This document shows positions 34,070 to 42,912 of a DNA stretch of 64,000 nt, piece by piece. The stretch's first letter is position 1, and every line of letters starts with the position of its first letter. The notes beneath the pieces were generated by a model. It was not told the DNA's origin. It searched no databases and saw only the letters and a program-made list of their open reading frames with translations. The translations under genes were made by a program, and so were the position numbers. Source of the stretch: Xanthobacter sp. NM-59 (GTDB lineage: Bacteria; Pseudomonadota; Alphaproteobacteria; Rhizobiales; Xanthobacteraceae); the NCBI RefSeq assembly GCF_021401125.1, contig NZ_JACBFQ010000001.1, positions 62,001 to 126,000 on the forward strand. Reading direction: 5' to 3'.

Positions 34070-34717
34070 ATGCGACCCATACGACATGCGCCCGCCGCTG
34101 TCCTGACTTCCGCCGTTCTGCTGGCGACCGGTGCCCATGCGCAATCGGTGACCGCCAAGCGCACCCTGAATGCCGACGGCACCACCACCATGACCTATTC
34201 GGGTGAGGTGTCTGACTATGGCACGCTGTTCGGCCTGGATATGTCCGCCGACAAGACCTCGGTCGCACCCGTCGCGCAGGCGGGCAATGACACGGTGAGC
34301 GGCACCGCCTATGCCAAGGTCACGCTGTCGGCGCTGCCCGATTGGCTGATGTGGCAGAAGGGGGCGGTGAACGTCGCCGTGAGCCCCACCGACGAGGAGA
34401 GCCGCCTCGGCACCACTTTGTCGCGCACCTGGACCGTCAATGACGGCCTCAAGGCGGAGCTGGCCGATACCTACCAGCTGGACCGCTCGGGCTCGACAAA
34501 TGGCTGGCAGATGAACAAGTCGCTGAGCATGACCAGCGTCGCGACGGACACCACCTTTTCGGTCGGCGCCCGGCTTACGGATGAGGCTTCGCGCGTGCTG
34601 CCCAGCGTCAGCGCGCAGCAGAAGGTGCTGGGCGGGATCCAGGTGACCACCACGGTCGCCGACACCGGTTCCGACATCAACAAGAGCATCACCGCCGGTT
34701 TTTCCCACCGCTGGTGA
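34070..34717 (+). CDS. Secreted beta-rich protein of unknown function
   Basis: This 215-residue protein has a Sec signal peptide ending AHAQS. The mature part is rich in alternating Thr, Ser, Val and Asp, as in outer-membrane beta-barrels, and ends in SITAGFSHRW, whose terminal aromatic residue suits Bam-dependent assembly. GGAG lies 6 bases before ATG 34070; ATG 34055 is an alternative. I recognise no named family. It may be a small porin-like or autoaggregation protein. Confidence 0.65.
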   Translation: MRPIRHAPAAVLTSAVLLATGAHAQSVTAKRTLNADGTTTMTYSGEVSDYGTLFGLDMSADKTSVAPVAQAGNDTVSGTAYAKVTLSALPDWLMWQKGAVNVAVSPTDEESRLGTTLSRTWTVNDGLKAELADTYQLDRSGSTNGWQMNKSLSMTSVATDTTFSVGARLTDEASRVLPSVSAQQKVLGGIQVTTTVADTGSDINKSITAGFSHRW

Positions 34718-34984
34718 GGGCGCCGGCAGCGGCCCTCCGGGGGCCTCGGCCAATGCGGATGAGACAGCCGCGAAAGTCTGCAGGGTGACGGCAATCCCTT
34801 GGTTGTCCGTCACTCGTCGCCATTGCCCCGATGGGAACGGTATCGGGGAATTGCGCGCGTTCGCGCGTTGGCGTAGCACTGTGCTGTTCTCGGGAGTTTT
34901 CGAAATGATCCAGCGTCACCGCTGAAGCGGCAAGGCAATCGCCCGCGGAGAGATCCGCCGACTGGACTCTGTTTCGAGAGCATC

Positions 34985-35764
34985 ATGCACAGGCTGCAGA
35001 ATAAGACGTGCGTCATTACTGGCGCGGCGCGCGGAATCGGCCGCGCAATCGCGGCGCGCTTCCATGACGAAGGCGCGATCGTCATTGCCACCGACATTGA
35101 CGAGACTTTGGGGCCGGCAACGGCCATCGCGATCGGGTGCCGGTTCGAACGGCTCGACGTGCGCGAAGAAGCCCATTGGGATCGGTTGGCGCGCCTCGTC
35201 CCGAGCGCTGACGTTGTGGTCAACAATGCAGGCGTAACGGGTTTCGAGGACGGGCCTGTGCCGCACGACCCGGAGCATGCCAGCCTTGCGGACTGGCGCG
35301 CGGTTCACCGGGTCAATCTCGACGGGACCTTCCTCGGCTGCCGCTATGCGATCCGGGCGATGAAGGGCGCGGGCACAGGCTCGATCATCAACATATCCTC
35401 GCGCTCGGGGCTGGTCGGCATTCCCGGGGCAGCCGCATATGCGTCATCGAAGGCGGCGATCCGCAATCACAGCAAGACGGTCGCGCTCTATTGCGCGCAG
35501 CAGGGTTGGAAGATCCGGTGCAATTCCATCCATCCCGCTGCCATCCTTACCCCGATTTGGGACCCCATGCTGGGGACAGGCCCCGATCGGGAAGCCAGGA
35601 TGCAAGCTCTCGTGGCGGACACGCCCTTGAAGCGGTTCGGGATGCCCGATGAAGTGGCTGCGGTCGCGGTGACACTCGCCTCGGATGAGGCAACTTACGT
35701 TACCGGAACGGAAATCAACATCGACGGTGGCCTGTTGGCCGGCTCGGCCGCTGCCCCGGGCTGA
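34985..35764 (+). CDS. SDR family NAD(P)-dependent oxidoreductase
   Basis: This 259-residue classical short-chain dehydrogenase has the cofactor motif TGAARGIG (about 13-20), NNAG near 79-82, the catalytic Ser in NISSRSG and YASSK (Tyr and Lys). The acidic residue after beta-2 (ATDID) suggests NAD preference. The substrate cannot be told. It stands alone between two gene-poor stretches and uses more A/T at third codon positions than its neighbours, which hints at recent acquisition. No clear ribosome site precedes ATG 34985. Confidence 0.85.
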   Translation: MHRLQNKTCVITGAARGIGRAIAARFHDEGAIVIATDIDETLGPATAIAIGCRFERLDVREEAHWDRLARLVPSADVVVNNAGVTGFEDGPVPHDPEHASLADWRAVHRVNLDGTFLGCRYAIRAMKGAGTGSIINISSRSGLVGIPGAAAYASSKAAIRNHSKTVALYCAQQGWKIRCNSIHPAAILTPIWDPMLGTGPDREARMQALVADTPLKRFGMPDEVAAVAVTLASDEATYVTGTEINIDGGLLAGSAAAPG

Positions 35765-36328
35765 GGGGGCGGGCACCACCAGGTGGGGCCTGCGCGACGC
35801 TGTTCGTGCCCTCTCGTAGGCCGGGCGCGCCGCCGCCAGCTCGGCCGGCCGGTCCGAGGCCGGGCATGTGCGCGCAAGCCGCACTGCTGCTGTCGCTTTG
35901 GCAATGCTGGGTGATGGGCGGCAGCGCCGGCCATCTTCGACGATGGCGATGCGGCACGTTCCGATGGACGGAATGTTCCGCTCGGCTGGAGGGAACAGCC
36001 GAAAGAACGGCGCCGTGCCACGCGCGAACTGCGACGGGTGCGGCACGAACGCGCTTCAGCGGGCGCGATTCTCATACCCCGGGGGGCGGTTACGCGACTG
36101 TGGGAGACGGGCCCGGCGGGCTCGGCAAGCGCGGGCCTGATCGTCGCCCAGCCATAGTGCTCCCGGCCATCGTGCTCAGGAATCTCGCCGATCCGGAGGC
36201 GGCCCCTTGTTCGCCGTAGGGGGAGGGGCTGGCGACCGGCACGAAACGCCCGCCGCAGCGAAGACCCGCGTTTCTGGCGCCCCGGGCACTTCAGCTTACA
36301 CCTAGCCCCGCCTTATCGACTTTACCCC
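35765..36328. other. Gene-free stretch downstream of the SDR gene
   Basis: No reading frame on either strand has a recognisable domain or ribosome site. Frames at 35806-36219 (+) and 35444-36046 (-) are arginine/proline-rich and look like chance. The stretch may be decayed DNA. Confidence 0.45.
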
Positions 36329-37165
36329 TCAGCCCCAGAAGATGGCCACCAGGAAGCGGGTGGCCACCAGCAGCAGGAACGCGCCAAAGCCGATTTCCAG
36401 CTGGCGTCGGCTGAGCCGGTGCGCCAGCCGCGCCCCCACCGGCGCGAACACGGCCGCCAGCGGCGCCATGAGCACGAAGCCCAGCAGCGAGACATAACCC
36501 AGCGACAGCGGCGGCAGCTGGGAGAGGTGCGGCCAGCCGGCCACGGCGTAACCGATCACGCCCGGCAGGGGAATGAAGATGCCAATGCCGGCGGAGGTGC
36601 CGACCGCCGCGTGGATCGGAACGCCATAAAGCAGAAGGATATTCGTGGCGATGCCGCCGCCAGAAATGCCCACCAGCGAGGAGGCCAGGCCGATTCCGAA
36701 GCCATAGGCCGACATGACGCCAGAGGCGGGCAACTGGTCCGCCAGACGGATGTCGTTGCGGCCGATCAGGCTTTTTATGGCGAGCGCGCCCACCACCAGC
36801 ACGAACACCGCCTGCAGCACCCAGCCCGGAACCCAGGCGGCGATCGCGCTTCCGGCGAGAATCCCGGCGATGGCGGGCAGTCGCCAGCGTTTCACCACGC
36901 CGGGCAGCACGCCGCCCTTCTTTTGGTGGGCGCGATAGGAGGTGATGGCAGTGGGAATGATGATGGCGAGGGATGTTCCCACGCAAAGCTGCATGCGGAT
37001 GCTGTCTTCCACGCCGATGACACGGAACACCTCATATAGCACCGGCACCATGACGCCGCCGCCGCCTACGCCGAACAGCCCCGCAATGATGCCGGTGAGC
37101 ACGCCGCCGGCGAGCAGGGCCACGCTGAGGGTGGCGAGCTCGCCCCAGGAAACGGACGACAGCAC
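36329..37165 (-). CDS. TauE/SafE family sulfite/sulfonate exporter-like permease
   Basis: This 278-residue protein has eight hydrophobic segments and the two family repeats, each with a glycine-rich turn: GLFGVGGGGVMVPVL near the N-terminus and SLVGISGGGIATN in the middle. Members export sulfite, sulfoacetate or related organic anions. The start is a GTG with AGGAGG 6 bases upstream; the longer frame beginning at a TTG (37180) covers that ribosome site. No linked sulfur-oxidation gene is present, so the substrate is open. Confidence 0.88.
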   Translation of the reverse strand: MLSSVSWGELATLSVALLAGGVLTGIIAGLFGVGGGGVMVPVLYEVFRVIGVEDSIRMQLCVGTSLAIIIPTAITSYRAHQKKGGVLPGVVKRWRLPAIAGILAGSAIAAWVPGWVLQAVFVLVVGALAIKSLIGRNDIRLADQLPASGVMSAYGFGIGLASSLVGISGGGIATNILLLYGVPIHAAVGTSAGIGIFIPLPGVIGYAVAGWPHLSQLPPLSLGYVSLLGFVLMAPLAAVFAPVGARLAHRLSRRQLEIGFGAFLLLVATRFLVAIFWG

Positions 37166-37386
37166 GGGAAGCCTCCTCAAGGGGTTCGGGCGGAATGGGG
37201 GCGCGGTCAGTGACGGGGGCCCGCTCCACGCCCGGCGCGATGACCGGTGGGGAAGAGCGTCGCGGCCGGCCGGACCCGCCCTTCCGCACCGCCTTGGAAG
37301 GACGAGGAGGGAGCATGGTGCCGTCAGGTGGACGCGCGGCTCATGTGCGCCGGTTCGCGCGTCTTGTCCAGCGGCCGCGCCTCAGC

Positions 37387-38382
37387 TCAGGCCGCCGCGA
37401 GGTCACGGCGGCGCACGTGGTCGATGGCGTCCCGCAGTACCTGGAGCCCCGCGCCGGGCTTGACGGATTCGGTGGCAAGATGGCGGCGGAAGAGGCGGGA
37501 GCCGCGCTTGCCGCCGAACAGGCCGAGCATGTGGCGGGTGATGTCCGACAGCCGCCCGCCGGCTTCCAGGTGCGCGGCCACATAAGGCTCGAAGGCGTCC
37601 AGCGCCGCATAGGTGTCGGGCATGGGCGCGGGCGTACCGAAAAGGCGGGGGTCCACCTGATGCAGCAGCTCGGGCTCGTGATAGGCGACCCGGCCGAGCA
37701 TCATCCCGTCGAGGCCGGTGGTGGCCTCGATCCCCGCATCGATGTTCGGTATGCCCCCGTTGAGCGCGATGGTCACATGGGGCATCCGCTGCTTGAGGCG
37801 GCGCACGCGATCATAGTCCAGCGGCGGGATGTCCCTGTTCTCGCGGGGGGAAAGGCCCTTCAGCCACGCCTTGCGGGCATGGACGATGAGCGCATCGGCG
37901 CCGGCGTTCACCACCGCATCGGCAAGCCGGTCGAGGGCCTCCTCGGGGTCCTGGTCGTCCACGCCGATGCGGCATTTGACGGTGACGGGAAGGGTTGTGG
38001 CGGCCTTCATGCTGGCGACGCAATCGGCCACCAGCTGTGGCTCGCGCATCAGGCAGGCACCGAAATTGCCGCCCTGCACCCGATCGGACGGGCAGCCCAC
38101 ATTGAGATTGATCTCGTCATAGCCGAAATCGGCGCAGATGCGGGCGGCCTCCGCCAGCTGGAGGGGATCACTCCCGCCCAGCTGCACCGCCACTGGGTGT
38201 TCCGGAGCATTGAAGCCCAGCAGCCGGTTGCGGTCGCCATGGATGATGGCCGGCGCCGTCACCATCTCCGTATAAAGCCGCGCATGCCGCGAAAAGGTGC
38301 GGTGAAAGGCGCGACAATGCCGGTCCGTCCAATCCAGCATGGGGGCAACGGAGAAGCGTAGGCTATTGGGATTTAAGGGCAA
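37387..38382 (-). CDS. dusA: tRNA-dihydrouridine(20/20a) synthase DusA
   Basis: This FMN enzyme reduces uridines in the tRNA D-loop. Conserved segments are FSVAPMLDWTDRHCR, NLNVGCPSDRVQGGNFGACLM (catalytic Cys in GCPS), VKCRIGVDD and LNGGI. The frame is open upstream to 38550, but that part has no similarity. No ATG lies near the usual N-terminus, so a TTG at 38382, with GGAG about 10 bases upstream, is proposed, giving 331 residues, the normal DusA length. Confidence in the start is modest. Confidence 0.92.
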   Translation of the reverse strand: MPLNPNSLRFSVAPMLDWTDRHCRAFHRTFSRHARLYTEMVTAPAIIHGDRNRLLGFNAPEHPVAVQLGGSDPLQLAEAARICADFGYDEINLNVGCPSDRVQGGNFGACLMREPQLVADCVASMKAATTLPVTVKCRIGVDDQDPEEALDRLADAVVNAGADALIVHARKAWLKGLSPRENRDIPPLDYDRVRRLKQRMPHVTIALNGGIPNIDAGIEATTGLDGMMLGRVAYHEPELLHQVDPRLFGTPAPMPDTYAALDAFEPYVAAHLEAGGRLSDITRHMLGLFGGKRGSRLFRRHLATESVKPGAGLQVLRDAIDHVRRRDLAAA

Positions 38383-38557
38383 AACTCGAATTCTCCGCTC
38401 CAGGTCCGGCGCGCTGGGGCCACCCGTGAGCCTGAGCCATTGGGGCGCTGCCCTCGTTTCCCCAATGAGGGGCGCGAGGCGCGGTTCACCCCGCCGGTGA
38501 CGTGTCGATCTTCGCCCGCACCTTAGCATAGGGGAGCGGCGCCGGCTCAAGCGCCGC

Positions 38558-40114
38558 TCACTCGACAGGTGTTTCCTCCGCAGGGGCGGGCGCGGCGGCG
38601 CTGGTGGCGGCGTTGGGGTCGCCCGGCTCTGTCTCCCAGGCGAGGCCCGGTATGGCCACGATGCGCCGGCCGCGGCTGTCCTGCCGGCACACGATCACCT
38701 GATGCTCTTCCATATAAGCGAGCAGGCGGCGGGCGCGGCCGGGTGAGCGGCTGCCATAGGCGCGGGCCACGTCGGCGTCGGAAGGGCAGGGCCGTCGGTC
38801 GAACGCGGCGCGGGCCAGGGAGAGGAACACGCCCTGCATGTCCTCCGGCAGTGCGGCGGCCATGGCCAGCACCTCGGCCCAGGGCGAATCCTCCGCCTCC
38901 GCCTCGGCCAGGTCGATCCCCGCATGGGCCACCGCAAGACGGCGCCGGAAGCTGGAAAGGCTGAGCGCCTCGCCTCCCACCCGGCGGATGCGGCAGCGCA
39001 CCTGGAAATCCTGGTAGAGCACGGCGATGGAGCGGAAGCCGGCGTCGCTCTCGGTCAAAATCTCGCGCAAGGCGGCGTCGATGGCGGCTTGCCGCTGCTC
39101 CGGCGTCAACGCGGCGGGCAGCCCCGGCGGGGGCTCGGCCACCGGCGGCGGAGATGAGGGCACACTGCGCGCGAGCTGTGCCAGAACGTCGGCGGTGGGC
39201 GCGATGGCTGGCGGCCGGCGCGGCACCAGCGGCCGGCGGGCCTCATCGGCGCCGGGGGTGAAGATCAGATCGTGCGCGTCCTCGGCGGCTGCGGGCTCGG
39301 GCAAAGGCAGCAGCTTGGGGCTGGTGGAGCGGGCCTGGGTCTCCACCGCGCCGATGCGCACGGGCAGCGGCCGGCGCGCCAGGGCCGGGCCGAGGGCGAC
39401 GAAATTGCCGCTCTCCAGATCGCGAAACATTTCCGCCTGCCGCCGCTCCATGCCCAGCAGGTCGGCGGCGCGGGCCATGTCGATGTCGAGGAAGGTGCGG
39501 CCCATGAGGAAGTTGGAGGCTTCCGCCGCCACGTTCTTTGCCAGCTTGGCGAGGCGCTGGGTGGCGATGACACCGGCCAGGCCGCGCTTGCGGCCGCGGC
39601 ACATAAGGTTGGTCATGGCGCCCAGGGAGACCTTGCGCGCCTCATCCGAAACCTCGCCAGCGGCGGTGGGCGCGAACAGCTGCGCCTCGTCCACCACCAC
39701 GAGGACTGGATACCACATGTCACGATCGGCATCGAACAGCCCGCCCAGGAAGGCGGCGGCTGCCCGCATCTGCTGCTCGCTGTCGAGCCCTTCGAGATTG
39801 AGCACCACGGAAACCCGGTGCTGGCGCACGCGGGCGGCGATGCGCTGCAGGTCACCCTCGCCGCGCTGGGCGTCCACCACCACATGGCCGAAGCGTTCCG
39901 CCAGGGTGACGAAGTCGCCTTCCGGATCAATCACCGCCTGCTGCACCCAGGGAGCGCTCTGCTCCAGCAGCCGGCGCAGCAGGTGCGATTTGCCGGACCC
40001 GGAATTGCCCTGCACCAGCAGGCGGGTGGCGAGAAGTTCCTCAAGGTCCAGAACGGCCGTGCCCCCGCCGGAGCGGGTGCCGAGGTCGATGGACACCTTC
40101 GTGGGCGTCGTCAT
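38558..40114 (-). CDS. HerA/DUF87-like ATP-binding protein
   Basis: This 518-residue P-loop ATPase has Walker A GNSGSGKS at 36-43, Walker B-type VLVVVDEAQLF near 137-147, and the HerA-type MTNLMCRGRKRGLAGVIATQR arginine segment. The first 250 residues resemble the HerA central domain. The C-terminal part (about 320-500), after a Pro-rich linker, looks like tandem winged-helix DNA-binding regions (DADVARAYGSRSPGRARRLLAYME). No NurA nuclease is adjacent, so a classical end-resection pair is not supported. It may be a DNA translocase of unknown role. Confidence 0.8.
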   Translation of the reverse strand: MTTPTKVSIDLGTRSGGGTAVLDLEELLATRLLVQGNSGSGKSHLLRRLLEQSAPWVQQAVIDPEGDFVTLAERFGHVVVDAQRGEGDLQRIAARVRQHRVSVVLNLEGLDSEQQMRAAAAFLGGLFDADRDMWYPVLVVVDEAQLFAPTAAGEVSDEARKVSLGAMTNLMCRGRKRGLAGVIATQRLAKLAKNVAAEASNFLMGRTFLDIDMARAADLLGMERRQAEMFRDLESGNFVALGPALARRPLPVRIGAVETQARSTSPKLLPLPEPAAAEDAHDLIFTPGADEARRPLVPRRPPAIAPTADVLAQLARSVPSSPPPVAEPPPGLPAALTPEQRQAAIDAALREILTESDAGFRSIAVLYQDFQVRCRIRRVGGEALSLSSFRRRLAVAHAGIDLAEAEAEDSPWAEVLAMAAALPEDMQGVFLSLARAAFDRRPCPSDADVARAYGSRSPGRARRLLAYMEEHQVIVCRQDSRGRRIVAIPGLAWETEPGDPNAATSAAAPAPAEETPVE

Positions 40115-40314
40115 CGCGGCGCCCAGCCTCGGGTGATGGGGCGGGAGATCATGCGGTCACTCATATCAATTCGCGCCGCGAGTTCAACCGCGCTGCGGTG
40201 CCTGGAGACCCGCGCCCAACGCGGCCCGGCGCGGCGCGCCTGATGGCGCCTTGCCTGCGGGCGGCGCGGGAGAATTCTGTCCACAAGCCGCGCGCGTGCC
40301 GCCGCGCCTCCGCC

Positions 40315-41235
40315 TCAGGCCAGAAGGTCCTGGGCGCGCAGCCAGCCCTCATACCATCTGGGCCATTCGGCGCAGCCGCTGCCGGGCCGCCCCATGCCGA
40401 AGCCGTGGCCGCCGGTGGTTGGCTCGTGCAGTTCCACCGGCACGCCCGCGCGCTGGCAGGCCTCAGCCATGATGAGGCTGTTCTGCGGATTGGATGTGCG
40501 ATCATCGCGCGCCTGCACCAGGAAAACCGGAGGGCAATGGGCCCCCACATGGGGTTCGACCGACCATTCGGCACTCTGCGCGGCGGAGGGGTGGTCGCCG
40601 ATCAGCATCCGGCGGGTGGAGGTGTGGTCGTAAGGTGGCTCCAGGGTGATGACGGGATAGACCAGCGCCGCCGCCTCGGGACACGCCGGCAGGGCGTCCG
40701 CGTCGTCGACCGGCTGATAGGTGCGCAGGGCGGAGCGGGTGGCGGCAAGGCCCATCAGGTGGCCGCCGGCGGAGAAGCCGAGCACGCCGATGCGCCTGGC
40801 ATCGCGACCGCGTCGCACCGCCTGCTGGCGCACGAGGCGCAGAGCGCGCTGGGCATCCTGGAGCGGGGCGAGGGGGCCGTTCTCCCAGCCCTCGCCGGGC
40901 AGGCGATAGACGAGAATGAATGCGGTGATTCCACGCGCGGCCAGCCAGCGCGCAGCGGGCCGTGCTTCCTTCTCCATCTGGATCTGCCGGTACCCCCCGC
41001 CGGCCGCGATCAGAACGCAGGCGCCGCCGGGCCGCGCGGGAGTGTGAATCTCAAGGAACGGCATCGCTATGTTGCTGAGCGCGCCGCGGGCGCTGGTGCG
41101 CGGCGGCCCTGCTGGCCCGCCTGCGCCGGGGGCAGCGGCCGGCCACAATGGGATGATCCGCAGGGCGGCTTGGGCGCGCGCCGGCGTGGCCGCACAGGCC
41201 CCGGCCATAAGCAGGAAGGTGCGGCGATCCATCAA
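40315..41235 (-). CDS. Secreted alpha/beta hydrolase (acetylesterase-like)
   Basis: This 306-residue protein begins MMDRRTFLLMAGACAATPARAQ, a Tat-like signal with RR followed by a hydrophobic core. The catalytic triad is visible: nucleophile Ser in GFSAGG (about 164-169), Asp in QARDD and His in TGGHGFGMG. The pattern of xylan/acetyl esterases with an early GGGY oxyanion loop fits. The periplasmic substrate is unknown; removal of acetyl groups from sugars is likely. It is monocistronic. Confidence 0.82.
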   Translation of the reverse strand: MMDRRTFLLMAGACAATPARAQAALRIIPLWPAAAPGAGGPAGPPRTSARGALSNIAMPFLEIHTPARPGGACVLIAAGGGYRQIQMEKEARPAARWLAARGITAFILVYRLPGEGWENGPLAPLQDAQRALRLVRQQAVRRGRDARRIGVLGFSAGGHLMGLAATRSALRTYQPVDDADALPACPEAAALVYPVITLEPPYDHTSTRRMLIGDHPSAAQSAEWSVEPHVGAHCPPVFLVQARDDRTSNPQNSLIMAEACQRAGVPVELHEPTTGGHGFGMGRPGSGCAEWPRWYEGWLRAQDLLA

Positions 41236-41619
41236 CTCAGGTCTCCGGCTGCAGTCGCTCCGCGGCGGTTCCTGGTTATGGCGTTCTCGCCGTCATGGAA
41301 AATGAGCATCGCGTGAAGCCTTTTGTGAGCTGCCCCGCCACCAAGGCGGAATCGGTCCGACATGAACCTTTTTGGGGCCCACGTGGTGCAAAGGCGCCAG
41401 CAGGCGCGGCGGGCGGCCGGCGATGGCCTAAGGGGAGGCGCTTTTTGGGGGGCGGGACGCGCGGCGGATTAACGTTAAAAATACGATAACCGGGAATGCC
41501 TTACCGGAACCCCTCGACAATCTGGCGGTGTTCGGCCACTCACAAAGGTCTTGCAATCGCAAGCCGACCGCCTACAACATTCATTCAACTTTGGATGTTC
41601 GCGCGACGGGGAGGCTGTG
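41236..41619. other. Gene-free stretch before the 232-aa membrane protein
   Basis: No credible gene. Contains a TTAACGTTAA palindrome in an A/T-rich patch, the likely promoter area of the following gene. Confidence 0.5.
41469..41478. promoter_or_regulatory. TTAACGTTAA palindrome
   Basis: A perfect 10-bp palindrome lies in the only A/T-rich patch of the intergenic region, 142 bases before the next gene. It is an operator candidate. Confidence 0.4.
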
Positions 41620-42318
41620 ATGCAGGGTCGGGCTTTGCCGTATGCGCACCTGATGGACGAGATCCAGAAGAAGGAACTCGGCCCCTTCAGCCATTTTCTG
41701 GATGGCATCTGGCGCAATTTCTCCTTCGCGGCGGCAGGGGCGCTCGGCATTGCCGGGTTGTGGGCACTCGTCCAGGGTGAGTTTGCTGTCTATATGCTGC
41801 CGGTGAGCGTTCTGGCGACCCAGCTTGCGAGCGGCGTCCATGGCCTGCGGGATTGGCGCCGGGTTCTGCGCCAGAAGCGCATCTATGACAGCCCCCGTTG
41901 CCAGGACTATCTGCGGAGCGTGGAAGAGCGTGCTCATGGCGTCGTTGCTTCGCAGCGGGGCACGGTCTGGATCGTGATGGATCCGGAGAGCGTGGACAAC
42001 GTCTCCCAGATTCGCGTGATGAGTGACCGGGAGTATCAGCAGTTCCGGGCGCAGGGCATTGCCGCCGGCCGGTCGCTGGACGAGGTGCGGATCAAACAGA
42101 CCTCGCTCGGCCTCACTCAGGTCCGTGAAGGCCGCGAACATGCGCCTCGGGATGTGGATTTGGCTACGGGCCGGTTCACGCTGGGCGTTGGTTCTGGCCG
42201 CATCGAGCGCTGGACCAAGGAGGCCGAGGATTATGCCCGCGGCACTCAGCGCCGCGGCACGGGCGCTCCGCTCGCGGAAGCCTCCAAGGCGGCGGGCACG
42301 TCCTCCCTTAGCGCATAG
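41620..42318 (+). CDS. Membrane protein of unknown function (232 aa)
   Basis: GGGGAGG lies about 6 bases before ATG 41620; the frame also opens at a TTG (41551) without support. Two hydrophobic spans occur at about 30-52 and 55-75, followed by a cytoplasmic region with a basic patch (LRDWRRVLRQKRIYDSPRC) and a charged C-terminus. No enzyme motif was recognised. It is monocistronic. Confidence 0.65.
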   Translation: MQGRALPYAHLMDEIQKKELGPFSHFLDGIWRNFSFAAAGALGIAGLWALVQGEFAVYMLPVSVLATQLASGVHGLRDWRRVLRQKRIYDSPRCQDYLRSVEERAHGVVASQRGTVWIVMDPESVDNVSQIRVMSDREYQQFRAQGIAAGRSLDEVRIKQTSLGLTQVREGREHAPRDVDLATGRFTLGVGSGRIERWTKEAEDYARGTQRRGTGAPLAEASKAAGTSSLSA

Positions 42319-42912
42319 AGTGCTTCCTCATTCGCGGCTGCGGGGAGTGGCGTGCTGATGGCCCCTCCTTCCGCGAACTGAAGGCCGATCGCAAAGCGGC
42401 CGCCTCGGCCTGCGCAGAGAGCGAAATCGCAGCGATTTTCTGTATTCGGGTTTTTGAACGGGCGCGGGGGCTTTTGCTCCGGCGCCCGTTTCATTTTCGC
42501 GCGCTGCGTCGAAGGGGGCGCCGGCCTTGGGCAGGCCGGGGATCGCCAGCTGGGCTGCCAAGGTGGCGCGTCGCGATGGGCGTGGTGGTGGGAGGCTACG
42601 GGGCGTTGGCGGAAGGGGGCAGTGGCACCCGAGTCGCTGCTTGCCTGCAGCTGGGGGGCATGGAGGAGCTGGCGCTCCCGTGCGCGCTGTCCCGCCCCTT
42701 GCGCCTTTTCTGGTCTCAGTGGGGCGCGGGGCCTGCCGCTTGCTGGCTGGCATTCCTCCGCCCTCGGTCGCCGGCCTGTATTTCCTGCGCATCCCGTGGA
42801 TCACGGTGGGGCGCGGGGCGGCTCGTGGCAGAATGTTGTTTGCGAAGTTGGGCGGCGTGCTGAACAATAAGCGTGGGCGTCGCCCTGGCGGCATTGGCAT
42901 CGGGTTCCTCTC
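42319..42912. other. Gene-free stretch before the dacF-like gene
   Basis: Several overlapping plus-strand frames between 42454 and 42916 are rich in Trp, Gly and Arg and look like chance. The stretch holds an AAATCGC-A-GCGATTT dyad (42424-42438) and a terminator-like hairpin. Confidence 0.5.
42457..42490 (+). terminator. Terminator-like hairpin
   Basis: AACGGGCGC and GCGCCCGTT (9-bp perfect stem, 16-base loop) followed by TCATTTTC, about 140 bases after the preceding gene. Confidence 0.5.

Noticed and set aside
35444-36219. Possible genes on either strand after the SDR gene
   Set aside because: The frames overlap, are arginine/proline-rich and have no ribosome site or recognisable domain.
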